Made by a program: the position numbers and the translations under genes. Shown here one piece after another: positions 53,858 to 64,000 of a stretch of DNA of 64,000 bases. Where the stretch lies: assembly GCA_963764365.1 (NCBI GenBank), contig CAVXSI010000020.1, positions 434,001-498,000 on the forward strand, given 5' to 3'. Positions within the stretch are counted from its first letter, which is position 1. Each line of letters starts with the position of its first letter. The notes under the pieces were generated by a model. The model had not been told where the DNA came from. It searched no databases and was given only the letters and a program-made list of their open reading frames with translations. Origin of the DNA: VRUE01 sp963764365. Its GTDB lineage: Bacteria; Actinomycetota; Thermoleophilia; Solirubrobacterales; 70-9.

Positions 53858-54640
53858 GTGGCGAAGGGGCGGATCGACGCGGTTCTGGCCCAGCGGGGCC
53901 TGTTCCCGTCGCGCTCGGCGGCCGCGGGCGCCGTGCGGGCCGGTGAGGTCCGGGTCGGCGCCGACGGCCCGGTCGCGCTGCGGCCCAGCCAGCTGGTCGA
54001 GCCCGATGCCGACTTCAGGCTCGACGACGGGCCGCGCTTCGTCTCCCGCGGCGGGATCAAGCTGGAGAACGCGCTCGAGGCACTGACGATCGACGTTGCC
54101 GGGCGCGACTGCCTCGACGTCGGCGCCTCGACCGGGGGCTTCACGGACTGCCTGCTGCAGCGCGGCGCCGCCCGGGTGGCCGCGGTCGACGTCGCCTACG
54201 GCCAGCTCGACCTGCGGATGCGCGAGGATCGGCGCGTGACCGCGATCGAGCGCCTCAACGCCCGCCACCTCGTTCCCGGCGACCTGCCGTTCGCGCCGAG
54301 CCTGGCGACGATCGACGTCTCCTTCATCTCGCTGACCAAGATTCTGCCGGCCGTCGCCGCCTGCCTGACATCGGCCGGTGAGCTGCTGGCGATGGTCAAG
54401 CCGCAGTTCGAGCTCGGCCGGGAGCGGGTCCGCAAGGGGGTCGTCCGCGACGCCGGCGATCGTCGCGAGGCGATCCTCACGGTCGCGCGCGCGGCCGCCG
54501 AGCTCGGACTCCCGGTCCGCGGCTTCGCCTCCTCCGGCCTGCCCGGCCCGAAGGGCAACCGCGAGACCTTCGTCTGGTGCGGCGGTGAGGGCGAGCGGGT
54601 CGCCGACCTGGAGGCCGCGATCCTCGAGGTCGAGCCGTGA
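53858..54640 (+). CDS. tlyA: TlyA-family rRNA methyltransferase/hemolysin
   Basis: 260 aa. An S4 RNA-binding domain (RIDAVLAQRGLFPSRSAAAG) is followed by an FtsJ-like methyltransferase domain with CLDVGASTGGFTDCLLQRGA (SAM site) and the K-D-K-E-type residues in VAAVDVAYGQLD and MVKPQFELGRERV. TlyA 2'-O-methylates 16S and 23S rRNA and confers capreomycin sensitivity (known in mycobacteria). The GTG at 53858 fits the S4 start and the TACGGT-N6 promoter. It overlaps nadK by four bases. Confidence 0.92.
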   Translation: MAKGRIDAVLAQRGLFPSRSAAAGAVRAGEVRVGADGPVALRPSQLVEPDADFRLDDGPRFVSRGGIKLENALEALTIDVAGRDCLDVGASTGGFTDCLLQRGAARVAAVDVAYGQLDLRMREDRRVTAIERLNARHLVPGDLPFAPSLATIDVSFISLTKILPAVAACLTSAGELLAMVKPQFELGRERVRKGVVRDAGDRREAILTVARAAAELGLPVRGFASSGLPGPKGNRETFVWCGGEGERVADLEAAILEVEP

Positions 54641-55488
54641 CAGGGCGGGTCGCGGCACTGATCACCCACTCGCACCCGCCGGCGACCACCGGCGCGGTCG
54701 AGCTGGTGGTGGCCGCCGCCGAGGCGGCCGAGTGGCGGTTGATCGCGACCCGCGAAGAGCTGGCCAAGCACGGCGAGCAGGCCGGCGCGATCCGGGCGGT
54801 CGACTCGCTTCCGCATCAGGTCGACCTCTGCGTCGTCCTCGGCGGCGACGGGTCGATCCTCTACGCGCTGCGCCACTTCGCTCGCACAGGGGTGCCGGTG
54901 TTCGGCGTCAATTTCGGCACCGTCGGCTTTCTCGCCGCGGTCGAGCGCGACCAGGCCGAGGAGGGCCTGCGCCGGGCCTTCGCCGGCGAAACCGAGGCGA
55001 TCGACCTGCCGGGCCTCGAGGTCGAGCTGGATGGCGCCCCGCGCGCCGCCCTCAATGACGTCAGCTTCATCCGCCGCCCACAGGACCGGGTCGCCGAGTT
55101 GAGCTACCGGATCGCCGGTGAGGAGGTCGGCCACGTTCGCTGTGACGGGCTCGTCGCCGCGACCCCGGTCGGCTCGACCGGCTACAACCTCGCCAACCAG
55201 GGTCCGATCCTCGCCTGGGGCGTGAAGGGCTACGTGGTCAGCTACGTCGCCCCGCACTCGCTCACCGCCCGCGCCCTCGTCGTCGCCCCGGGCGACGTGC
55301 TGGAGGTCGGCAACGCCGCCGGCCGCGAGCCGGTCGACGTCGCCGTCGACGGCGAACCTGCCGGTGCGCTGGGCTCGGGCGACGCGGTCGAGCTGCGCTT
55401 CGCCGAGGGCGTCGGCCGCCTCGCGCAGCTCCCGGGGACGAGCTTCTACCAGCGCATCCGCGAGAAGTTCGGCCACCTGGCGGTCTGA
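54637..55488 (+). CDS. nadK: NAD kinase
   Basis: 283 aa. It phosphorylates NAD to NADP. Hallmarks: the catalytic GGDGSILYALR, the NFGTVGFLA loop, LNDVSFIRR, and the C-terminal domain DGLVAATPVGSTGYNLANQG. GTG start overlapping the tlyA stop codon (GTGA), the conserved actinobacterial pairing. Confidence 0.95.
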   Translation: MTGRVAALITHSHPPATTGAVELVVAAAEAAEWRLIATREELAKHGEQAGAIRAVDSLPHQVDLCVVLGGDGSILYALRHFARTGVPVFGVNFGTVGFLAAVERDQAEEGLRRAFAGETEAIDLPGLEVELDGAPRAALNDVSFIRRPQDRVAELSYRIAGEEVGHVRCDGLVAATPVGSTGYNLANQGPILAWGVKGYVVSYVAPHSLTARALVVAPGDVLEVGNAAGREPVDVAVDGEPAGALGSGDAVELRFAEGVGRLAQLPGTSFYQRIREKFGHLAV

Positions 55489-55493
55489 AAAGC

Positions 55494-57017
55494 ATGGAGC
55501 GCAAGTGGTGGACCCTCGTGCTGATCTCGATCGCAACGTTCATGCTGCTGCTGGACATCACGGTCGTCAACGTCGCCCTGCCCGACATCCAGCGCGACCT
55601 GCACGCCAGCCTGTCGAGCCTGCAGTGGGTGGTCGACGCCTACTCGCTGACCCTGGCGGCCTTCCTGCTGACCGCCGGCTCGCTCGGCGACCGGCTCGGG
55701 CGGCGCCGCGTCTTCTCGATCGGCTTCGGCATCTTCACCGGCGCCTCCTTCCTCTGCGGGATCGCCGGCGACCCGACCCTGCTCAACCTGGCCCGCGGGC
55801 TCCAGGGGGTCGGCGGCGCGGCGATGTTCGCCACCTCGCTGGCGCTGATCGGCCAGGAGTTCCACGGCAAGGACCGGGCGACGGCGTTCGGCGTCTGGGG
55901 AGCGACGATCGGCGGCGCCGTGGCGATCGGACCGCTGGTCGGCGGGCTGATCACCGAGCACCTCGGCTGGGAATGGATCTTCTTCGTCAACCTGCCGATC
56001 GGCCTGGCTGCGATCGTGTTGACCGAGCGCAAGCTGGCGAACGTCGCCGCGCAGGACCCCGAGCGGATCGATCTGCCCGGGCTGGCGACCTTCTCCGGCG
56101 GCCTCTTCCTGCTGATCTTCGGGCTGATCCGCGGCAACCCGGAGGGTTGGAGCAGCGGCATCATCGTCGCCTCGCTGGGCGGCGCCGTCGCCCTGTTGCT
56201 CGCCTTCCTCGCGGTCGAGGCGCGCAGCGACCACCCGATGCTCGAGCTCGCCCTGTTCCGCAAACCGGCCTTCAACGGTGTCTCGGCCGTCGCCTTCGGC
56301 CTCTCGGCCGGGATGTTCGCGCTGTTCCTCTACCTGACGATCTACATGCAGGGGGTGCTCGACTTCTCGCCGCTGGAGACCGGGCTGCGCTTCCTGCCGC
56401 TGACCGTCCTCTCCTTCGTCGCCTCGCCGATCTCCGGCAAGCTCTCCGACCGGGTGCCGATCCGCATCCTGCTCGGCGCCGGTCTGACCATGGTCGGGCT
56501 CGGGCTGCTGCTGATGCACGGGGTCTCCGCCGGCTCCGACATCTCCGAGCTGCTGCCCGGATTCCTGATCGCCGGGATCGGGATCGGCACCGCCAACCCG
56601 GGCATCGGCCAGGCGGCGATCGCCGTCGTGCCGCCGGCGAAAGCCGGGATGGGCTCGGGGATCAACACCACCTTCCGCCAGGTCGGGATCGCGACCGGGG
56701 TCGCCTCGCTCGGCGCCGTCTTCCAGTCCCAGGTCGACTCGAAGCTCTCCTCGCTGCTGCCGCACGCCCCGCCGGGCCTCGCCGAAGCGGTCTCCTCGGG
56801 TGGCTCGCGCGCCGCCGCCGGCTTCGGCTCGCCCGCCCAGCGCCCCGAACTCGTCCACGCCGCCAAGGTCGCCTTCGTCAGCGGCTTCAACGAGATCCTC
56901 CTAATCGGCTCGATCCTCTCCTTCGTGGTAGCCGCCGCCGGCTTCCTCCTCGTCCGCCAGAGAGACTTCGTCCAAGCTAAAGGCGAGACCCCGCAAGCCG
57001 AGCCTGTCCCTGCATAA
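55494..57017 (+). CDS. MFS exporter of the DHA2 (EmrB/QacA) type
   Basis: 507 aa with about 14 membrane helices. N-terminal ATFMLLLDITVVNVALPDIQ is the DHA2 signature, with the loop motif GDRLGRRR between helices 2 and 3 and GPLVGGLITEHLGWEWIFFV (motif C) in helix 5. It probably expels drugs or toxic metabolites with the proton gradient. It lies between nadK and recN, genes usually adjacent, so it looks inserted; no regulator gene accompanies it. Confidence 0.9.
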   Translation: MERKWWTLVLISIATFMLLLDITVVNVALPDIQRDLHASLSSLQWVVDAYSLTLAAFLLTAGSLGDRLGRRRVFSIGFGIFTGASFLCGIAGDPTLLNLARGLQGVGGAAMFATSLALIGQEFHGKDRATAFGVWGATIGGAVAIGPLVGGLITEHLGWEWIFFVNLPIGLAAIVLTERKLANVAAQDPERIDLPGLATFSGGLFLLIFGLIRGNPEGWSSGIIVASLGGAVALLLAFLAVEARSDHPMLELALFRKPAFNGVSAVAFGLSAGMFALFLYLTIYMQGVLDFSPLETGLRFLPLTVLSFVASPISGKLSDRVPIRILLGAGLTMVGLGLLLMHGVSAGSDISELLPGFLIAGIGIGTANPGIGQAAIAVVPPAKAGMGSGINTTFRQVGIATGVASLGAVFQSQVDSKLSSLLPHAPPGLAEAVSSGGSRAAAGFGSPAQRPELVHAAKVAFVSGFNEILLIGSILSFVVAAAGFLLVRQRDFVQAKGETPQAEPVPA

Positions 57018-57039
57018 CCATCCCTCGCGGGGGGGTGGC

Positions 57040-57152
57040 GTCGGGTGGGGGACTCCGCCGCCCGAAGGCTGCGGAGGGCAAGGTCTCGACCTTTCACGCG
57101 CGGGGTCCCTCCGCCCGGAGCAGCGCGTAGGGCAAGGAGGGTCCCACCCGAC
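57040..57152. repeat. Long-range inverted repeat enclosing imperfect direct repeats
   Basis: GTCGGGTGGG (57040-57049) and CCCACCCGAC (57143-57152) are exact inverse copies. Between them two similar segments recur: CCGCCCGAAGGCTGCG with AGGGCAAGG, and CCGCCCGGAGCAGCGCG with AGGGCAAGG. It fills the gap between the MFS gene and recN. It may be the MFS transcript end or a leader structure. Confidence 0.4.
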
Positions 57153-57188
57153 GACAGGACCCGCCGCGCCGAATGCTATGTACAACGT

Positions 57189-58871
57189 GTGCTGCGAGAG
57201 CTTCGGATCGAGAACCTGCTGCTGATCGAGCGGGCCGAGCTGCGGCTCGGCGAGGGGCTGAACGCGATCACCGGCGAGACCGGAACCGGCAAGACCGTCC
57301 TCGCCCACTCGCTCGACCTGCTGATGGGCGGCAAGGCGCGGCCGCAGATCGTCCGCCCGGGCGCCGGTGAGGCCTGGGTCGAGGGGGTGTTCGACCTGCC
57401 GGCCGGGCTGCTGGACGAGCCCGAGCTCGCCGACGTCGCCGCGCGGCTGCCGGAGGGCGCCGAGGAGGTCGTCCTCGGGCGCCGCGTCTCCGCCTCCGGT
57501 CGCACCGGCGCCTTCCTCGCCGGCCGCGCCGCGACCGCGGCGGAGCTGAGGCTGCTGGGCGGGCGGCTGCTCGCCTTCTACGGCCAGCACGAGCACCGCA
57601 AGCTGACGATCGCCTCGGCCCAGATGGAGGTGCTCGACGGCTTCGCCGGGGCCGGGCACCTGGCGTTGCGCGACCGCTACCGCGATGCGCACCGCGAGTG
57701 CGGCAGGCTCGAGGCCGAGCTGGCGGGGCTGCGCGAGCGCGACGGCTCGCGCGAGCGCGAGCTCGACCTCCACCGCTACGAGCTGGCGGAGATCGAGGAG
57801 GTCGCTCCAGATCGGGCCGAGGAGGCCGAGCTGGAAACCGAGCGCGAGCGGCTGCGCCACGCCGAGGGCCTGCGCGAGGCGGCGGCGGGCGCACGCGCGA
57901 GCGCGGTCGGCACCGAGGAGGACGGGGGCGCCGCCGCCAGCGCTCTCGCCGCGGCCGAGGCGCTGCTTCAGGGCACCGCCGGGGTCGACCCGGAGCTGGA
58001 CGCGATCGGCGAGCGCCTCAGCGCGCTGACGGTCGAGCTGGCCGACCTGGCCGGTGAGCTGCGCGGCTACCTCGACGGGATCGACGCTGACCCGGAGCGG
58101 CTGGCAGCGGTCGAGGAGCGGCTGGAGGCGATCGAGCGGCTGAAGCGCAAGCACGGCGGCAGCGTCGAGTCGGTACTCGACCATGCCGAGCGCTGCCGGG
58201 CGGAGATCGAGCGCCTGGCCGGCGCCGAGGAGCGCGGGGCGGAGGCCGAGGCGGCGCTGGCCGAGGCCGAAGCCCACCGGGTCGAGCTGGGTGCACGGCT
58301 CTCTGAAGGTCGCGCCGAGGCCGCCGCGCCCCTGCGCAAGCGCGTCGCCGAGGAGCTGGAGCGGTTGGCGATGCCCGGCGCCGAGCTCGAGGTGGCGCTG
58401 GAGCCGCACTCCGACGGCTTCGGGGCGAGCGGGGCCGAGGGTGTCGAGCTGCGGCTCTCTCCCAACCCCGGCCTCGAGCCGGCGCCGCTGCGCGACGCCG
58501 CATCCGGCGGCGAGCTGTCGCGGGTGATGCTGGCGCTGACCGGGCTCGGCGCGGGGGCCGGCGCCGGCACCCTGGTCTTCGACGAGATCGACGCCGGGAT
58601 CGGCGGCAAGACCGCCCGCGTGGTCGGCGAGCGGCTGCGGGCGCTGGGCGAGGAGCGGCAGGTGCTCTGCATCACCCACCTGCCGCAGGTCGCCTCGCTG
58701 GCCCCGACCCACTTCCGGCTGGAGAAGGACCTGACGGCCGAGCCGGCGGCGGCGACCGTACAGCGCCTCGAGGGCGACGGCGTGGTCGAGGAGATCCGCC
58801 GCATGCTCGGCGGCGAGGACTCCGACGAGGCGGCGACCCGCCACGCCCGCGAGCTGCTCAAGGCCGCCTAG
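57189..58871 (+). CDS. recN: DNA repair protein RecN
   Basis: 560 aa SMC-like ATPase of double-strand-break repair. N-terminal LRELRIENLLLIERAELRL and Walker A GETGTGKTVLAHSL, the YGQHEH Q-loop region, a long charged coiled coil, the signature ASGGELSRVMLAL, Walker B TLVFDEIDAGIGG and the H-loop CITHLPQVAS. The GTG lies six bases after TATGTA, matching a leaderless start. Confidence 0.95.
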   Translation: MLRELRIENLLLIERAELRLGEGLNAITGETGTGKTVLAHSLDLLMGGKARPQIVRPGAGEAWVEGVFDLPAGLLDEPELADVAARLPEGAEEVVLGRRVSASGRTGAFLAGRAATAAELRLLGGRLLAFYGQHEHRKLTIASAQMEVLDGFAGAGHLALRDRYRDAHRECGRLEAELAGLRERDGSRERELDLHRYELAEIEEVAPDRAEEAELETERERLRHAEGLREAAAGARASAVGTEEDGGAAASALAAAEALLQGTAGVDPELDAIGERLSALTVELADLAGELRGYLDGIDADPERLAAVEERLEAIERLKRKHGGSVESVLDHAERCRAEIERLAGAEERGAEAEAALAEAEAHRVELGARLSEGRAEAAAPLRKRVAEELERLAMPGAELEVALEPHSDGFGASGAEGVELRLSPNPGLEPAPLRDAASGGELSRVMLALTGLGAGAGAGTLVFDEIDAGIGGKTARVVGERLRALGEERQVLCITHLPQVASLAPTHFRLEKDLTAEPAAATVQRLEGDGVVEEIRRMLGGEDSDEAATRHARELLKAA

Positions 58872-58875
58872 CACT

Positions 58876-58928
58876 GGACGTGCCGTGAGTTAGACCCCCT
58901 ATATGGGCACTTAACCACCGGCACGTCC
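58876..58928. promoter_or_regulatory. Inverted repeat in the recN-steA gap
   Basis: GGACGTGCCG (58876-58885) and CGGCACGTCC (58919-58928) are perfect inverse copies 33 bases apart, enclosing CCCCTATATGGG. No U-tract follows. A TACTCT box (58941-58946) six bases before the steA GTG lies just downstream, so the repeat may act as an operator or as the recN transcript end. Confidence 0.4.
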
Positions 58929-58952
58929 CGAGCGAGCGGGTACTCTCGTAGC

Positions 58953-60140
58953 GTGGCTACCGCCAGTCGCCTTCGCCTCCCTGCGCTGCTCGCGCGTCGC
59001 AACGGGGCGGCCGCGGAGGCGGCGATCCACGGCAGCGCCCGGCTCGGCCACCGCACCAAGGATCTGGTCAAGCGGCTGCGACCCGGCGACGTTGCGGTCA
59101 TCGACCACGTCAACATCGACCGGATCGCCGCCGAGGAGCTGATCGCGACCGGCGTCCGGGTCGTCGTCAACGCCTCGTCGTCCAGCGACGGCCGCTACCC
59201 GAACGCCGGGCCGCTGCTGCTGGTGCGGGCCGGGGTGACGCTGATCGACGCGACCGAAGCCGATCCCTTCGAGCTGCTCGCCGAGGGCGAGGAGTTGACG
59301 ATCCGCGGCGGTGCGGTCGCCGCCGGCGAGCGCGAGCTGCTGCGCGGCCACCGGCTCGGCGTCGAGGAGCTCGAACGCCGCTTCGAGCAGCAGCGCGAGC
59401 GGGTCGACGAGGCGCTCGCCGAATTCGCCGAGAACACGGTCGCCCACGTACGCCAGGAGGCCGACCTGCTGACCGGCAGCATCGAGTTGCCCCCGACCCG
59501 GACCTCGTTCCGCGACCGCCAGGTGCTGATCGTCGTCCGCGGCGAGCACCACCGCCGCGACCTGAAGGCGCTGCGCGCCTACATCCGCGACGTGCGGCCG
59601 CTGGTCGTCGCGGTCGACGGCGGCGCCGAGGGCTGCCTCGAAGCGGGACTGAAGCCCGACGTGATCCTCGGCGACATGGACTCGGCCGGCGACGAGGCGC
59701 TGGCCTGTGGCGCCGAGTTGATCGTTCACGCCTACCCCGACGGCCGCGCGCCCGGCCGCGGGCGCCTGCTGGAGCTAGGCCTGGAGCACACCGTCGTCCC
59801 CGCCGCCGGGACCAGCGAGGATGTGGCGATGCTGATGTCGTTCGAGAAGGGCGCGGACCTGATCGTCAGCGTCGGCGCCCACTTCAACCTGATCGAGTTC
59901 CTCGACCGCGACCGCGGCGGCATGTCCTCGACCTTCCTCACCCGGCTGCGGATCGGCGAGAAGCTGGTCGACGCGAAGGGCGTCTCGCGCCTCTACAACC
60001 CGCCTTCGACCGTCGCGCCGGCGGCGCTCTTCCTGGTCGCCTTCGCAATCCTGCTGACGATCGTGGTGATCACCTCGCCTGCCCTCAACGAGCTCTTCGA
60101 ACTGCTCTGGCTGAAGTTGAAGATCTGGCTTGGGCTATAG
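58953..60140 (+). CDS. steA: Septation protein SteA-like (thiamin pyrophosphokinase-like fold)
   Basis: 395 aa. The body has a thiamin-pyrophosphokinase-like catalytic domain: VAVDGGAEGCLEAGLKPDVI and LGDMDSAGDEAL. One or two C-terminal membrane helices follow (ALFLVAFAILLTIVVITS). SteA in corynebacteria forms a membrane complex with SteB that affects septation (known). A leaderless pattern (TACTCT plus six bases) precedes the GTG. It overlaps the next gene by 11 bases. Confidence 0.85.
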   Translation: MATASRLRLPALLARRNGAAAEAAIHGSARLGHRTKDLVKRLRPGDVAVIDHVNIDRIAAEELIATGVRVVVNASSSSDGRYPNAGPLLLVRAGVTLIDATEADPFELLAEGEELTIRGGAVAAGERELLRGHRLGVEELERRFEQQRERVDEALAEFAENTVAHVRQEADLLTGSIELPPTRTSFRDRQVLIVVRGEHHRRDLKALRAYIRDVRPLVVAVDGGAEGCLEAGLKPDVILGDMDSAGDEALACGAELIVHAYPDGRAPGRGRLLELGLEHTVVPAAGTSEDVAMLMSFEKGADLIVSVGAHFNLIEFLDRDRGGMSSTFLTRLRIGEKLVDAKGVSRLYNPPSTVAPAALFLVAFAILLTIVVITSPALNELFELLWLKLKIWLGL

Positions 60141-60996
60141 CGCGCGCTATCACGCGACCTCGCTGATCGCGGTCTTCCTCGCCCTCGCGGTCGGGATTCT
60201 GGTCGGCGCCGAGTTCGGCGGCGAAACCCTGACCAACACCCGCAAGGACCTCGAGCACAGCCTCACCGGCAACCTCCAGGATGCGCGGGCGCGGGCGGGC
60301 GAGCTGAGCGGCGAACTGGGCCGCGCCAAGGAGTTCTCCGGCGCCGTCTACCCGGTGCTGGTGCGCGGCCGGCTGCGCGGCCGGCGGATCGGCCTGGTCG
60401 CCCTCGGCGGCCTGCCGGGCGACGTCTCCGGGGCGATCGACGAGGCGCTCGGGCCGACCGGGGGGCGGCTGGTCGGGGTCGGCGTGGTGCGCGAGCCGGT
60501 CGACCTGCAGGGCCTGGCCGGCGACCTCGCGAAGACGCGGTTCGCGGCGATCGCCCGCAACCCCGACCAGCAGACCGCCTTCGCGGTCGGCGTCGGGCGC
60601 CAGCTGGTCCGCGGCGGCACCCTGCTGGAGCGGGTCCGCAGCCAGCTCTTCTCGCGCGCGAGCGGCAACTTCGGCGCCCTCGACGGGGTGATCGTCGTCC
60701 GCGACCAGCCACAGGACATGGGTCCTGTGCAGAGGGCCACGGCGGGGCGGATCGAGTCGGGGCTGATGAGCGGCATCGTCGCCACCCGCGCCCCCGCCGT
60801 CGGGGTCGAGAGCACGACCTCCGAACCCTCGTCGATCTCCTTCTTCAACGCCAACGACCTCTCCAGCGTGGACGACGTCGACCTCGTCTCGGGACGCCTG
60901 GCGACCGTCTTCGCCCTGCTCGGCGCCGAGGGCAGCTTCGGCATCAAGAACAGCTCCGACCGGCTGCTGCCCGACCTGCTGGCGCCGCACCGATGA
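60130..60996 (+). CDS. steB: SteB/MctB-like membrane protein
   Basis: 288 aa from a TTG overlapping steA. An N-terminal membrane helix (TSLIAVFLALAVGILVGAEF), a coiled coil and an extracellular domain match the family annotated as copper transporter MctB or septation protein SteB. Its fixed position after steA supports the SteB role; copper transport is less certain. Confidence 0.8.
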   Translation: MGYSARYHATSLIAVFLALAVGILVGAEFGGETLTNTRKDLEHSLTGNLQDARARAGELSGELGRAKEFSGAVYPVLVRGRLRGRRIGLVALGGLPGDVSGAIDEALGPTGGRLVGVGVVREPVDLQGLAGDLAKTRFAAIARNPDQQTAFAVGVGRQLVRGGTLLERVRSQLFSRASGNFGALDGVIVVRDQPQDMGPVQRATAGRIESGLMSGIVATRAPAVGVESTTSEPSSISFFNANDLSSVDDVDLVSGRLATVFALLGAEGSFGIKNSSDRLLPDLLAPHR

Positions 60997-61822
60997 CCTG
61001 GATCGGCTTCCCGGTGGCGATCGCGGTGGCGCTGTTCGTCGTCCCGGCCGGGGTGCGCGGCCTGCTCGACGCCGGCCTGGCGCGGGAGAACTACCGCGGC
61101 GCCCTGCTCGCCTTCCCGCTCGGCGCGGTGCTGGCGACGGCGGCGCTGGTCGCGCTCGCCCCGCTGGCCTTCCTCGACGATCGCGGCAGCCTCGAACTGC
61201 TCGACCCCGAACTGCGCCGCTGGCTGCCGTACGTGCTCGGCGTCGCCTTCCTCGGCTTCCTCGACGACTCGCTCGGCCGCGGCGAGGCGGCCGGCGCCCC
61301 GCGCGGCTGGCGCGGCCACGGCCGGGCGCTGCGCGAGGGGCGGCTCTCGACCGGCGCGATCAAGGCGATCGGGGCGCTGGCGCTGGCCGCCTACGTGGTC
61401 TCCGGCCGCGGGCTGGAATCGTGGCGCTACCTGGCCGACGTGGCGCTGCTGATCCTCGCCACCAACTCGTTCAACCTGCTCGACCTGCGACCCGGCCGGG
61501 CGGAGAAGGGCCTGGCGCTGCTCGGCGTCGGCCTCTGCCTCGGCGCCTGGACGCTGGCGCCGGTCGAGCTGCTGGGGATCTTCGCCGGCCCGGTCCTGGT
61601 CGGCGCCGCCTTCACCCTGCGCGAGCGGGCGATGCTCGGCGACACCGGCTCCAACCTGGTCGGCGCGGTCGGCGGCGTCTGGCTGCTGACGACGCTGGGG
61701 GGGACCGGCCGCCTGATCGCCCTGGCGCTGGTCGCGGCGCTGACGGTTTTCGGCGAGTTGCGATCTATTTCGAGCTCGATCGAGTCGGTTCCGCCACTGC
61801 GCTGGTTAGACTCGCTCGGCAG

Positions 61823-61826
<4 letters not shown>
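60993..61826 (+). CDS. MraY/WecA-like glycosyl-phosphate transferase family protein
   Basis: 277 aa with about eight membrane helices. LILATNSFNLLDLRPGRAEK and AMLGDTGSNLVGAVGGVWLL are the Asp-rich and Mg-binding loops of the MraY/WecA superfamily (GT4-type polyprenyl-phosphate transferase). FLGFLDDSLGRGEA holds another Asp pair. It is shorter than MraY and is often found between steB and pyrG in actinobacteria; the transferred sugar is unknown. It overlaps both neighbours by four bases. Confidence 0.82.
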
Positions 61827-63493
<1,667 letters not shown>

Positions 63494-63503
63494 CCTGTCC
63501 GTC

Positions 63504-64000
63504 GTGGAGAGGTTGCACGAGACCTTCGTCCGGCTCTGTGAGATTCGCAGCCCGACCGGCGAGGAGCGCGAGGTCGCCGACACGCTCGTCGCCGAGCTGC
63601 GGGCGCTCGGGCTCGAGGTGAGCGAGGACGAGGCCGCCGGCCCGGCCGAGGCGGGCGCCGGCAACATCCTCGCCCGGCTGCCGGGGCGCGGCGACCGCTG
63701 GGCGATGTTCTGCGCCCACATCGACACCGTCCCGCACCGGGGCCAGATCGAGGTGGTCGAGGAGGAAGGCGTCTTCCGCAGCCGCGGCGAGACGATCCTC
63801 GGCGCCGACAACAAGGCGGCGGTCGCCGTATTCGTGGAGCTGGTCGCGCGCCACGCCGAAGCGGATGAGCCGCCGCCGGTTGGGATCGAGCTGCTGCTGA
63901 CCGTCGCCGAGGAGCAGGGGCTGCGCGGCGCCAAGGCCTTCGACGCGAGCATGCTGCGCTCCGACTGCGGCTTCGTCCTCGACCACGCCAGCGAGGTCGG
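63504..64000 (+). CDS. M20 family peptidase (PepT-like), 3' end outside window
   Basis: The first 165 codons of an M20 metallopeptidase: RLCEIRSPTGEEREVADTLV, FCAHIDTVPHRG (metal His and catalytic Asp), ILGADNKAAVAVFVELV (bridging Asp) and LLLTVAEEQGLRGAKAFD (catalytic Glu pair). The layout is closest to tripeptidase PepT-like enzymes. The GTG lies seven bases after TAGCCT. The gene runs off the right edge. Confidence 0.85.
   Translation, partial: MERLHETFVRLCEIRSPTGEEREVADTLVAELRALGLEVSEDEAAGPAEAGAGNILARLPGRGDRWAMFCAHIDTVPHRGQIEVVEEEGVFRSRGETILGADNKAAVAVFVELVARHAEADEPPPVGIELLLTVAEEQGLRGAKAFDASMLRSDCGFVLDHASEV

Overview
This is a 64 kb stretch of a high-GC actinobacterial chromosome. Codons end mostly in G or C, GTG and TTG starts are common, and many starts show a TAnnnT hexamer about six bases upstream, which looks like leaderless transcription. 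Conserved gene order (MBL hydrolase-hisS-aspS-mnmA-alaS-ruvX-mltG-aroE-aroC-aroK/B-aroQ-pepP, then efp-nusB-xseB-ispA-dxs, then tlyA-nadK-recN-steA-steB-pyrG) is typical of Actinomycetota. Lineage-specific proteins suggest a deep-branching soil group such as Thermoleophilia/Solirubrobacterales. That placement is inference.

Layout. 1-5.5 kb: a secreted GH92 mannosidase (5' cut by the window), a GT-C glycosyltransferase, a lipoprotein and a GtrA protein. 5.8-9.4 kb: a LeuRS paralogue with a degenerate editing site and no C-terminal domain, then threonine synthase with a clear promoter. 9.5-19 kb: accessory zone with a membrane protein, an eight-repeat secreted protein, a heliorhodopsin, gene remnants, and a 3.3 kb integrative element at a tRNA-Met(CAT) gene. 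The element carries a tyrosine integrase and an MNT-HEPN toxin-antitoxin pair behind three phased operators, and lies between 635-bp direct repeats. 19-25.4 kb: M29-like peptidase, formiminotransferase, MBL hydrolase, hisS and aspS. 25.4-36.4 kb: a candidate structured RNA, a NifU-MnmA fusion, alaS and a nearly complete shikimate block with a fused aroK-aroB. 36.4-39.4 kb: diguanylate cyclase, M42 peptidase, SDR remnant and a secreted protein. 39.4-43.5 kb: efp to dxs.

43.5-53.8 kb is a 10 kb island between dxs and tlyA, genes that are usually neighbours. It holds a Mug glycosylase, several toxin-antitoxin or orphan antitoxin genes, a large Rad3-like helicase with a C-terminal PD-(D/E)xK-like nuclease motif, and an SMC/RecF-type ATPase coupled to a small protein. 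Three near-identical 61-bp palindrome-containing repeats, plus one decayed copy, punctuate it. It reads as a defence-type hot spot. 53.8-64 kb returns to core genes: tlyA, nadK, an MFS exporter, recN, steA, steB, a MraY/WecA-like transferase, pyrG and a peptidase cut by the window end.

Several conserved genes (mltG, aroC, dxs, the helicase, the SMC ATPase, a small membrane ORF) each need one or two single-base frame corrections. That many breaks in otherwise well-preserved genes suggests uncorrected sequence errors more than real decay, so apparent pseudogenes here should be read cautiously.
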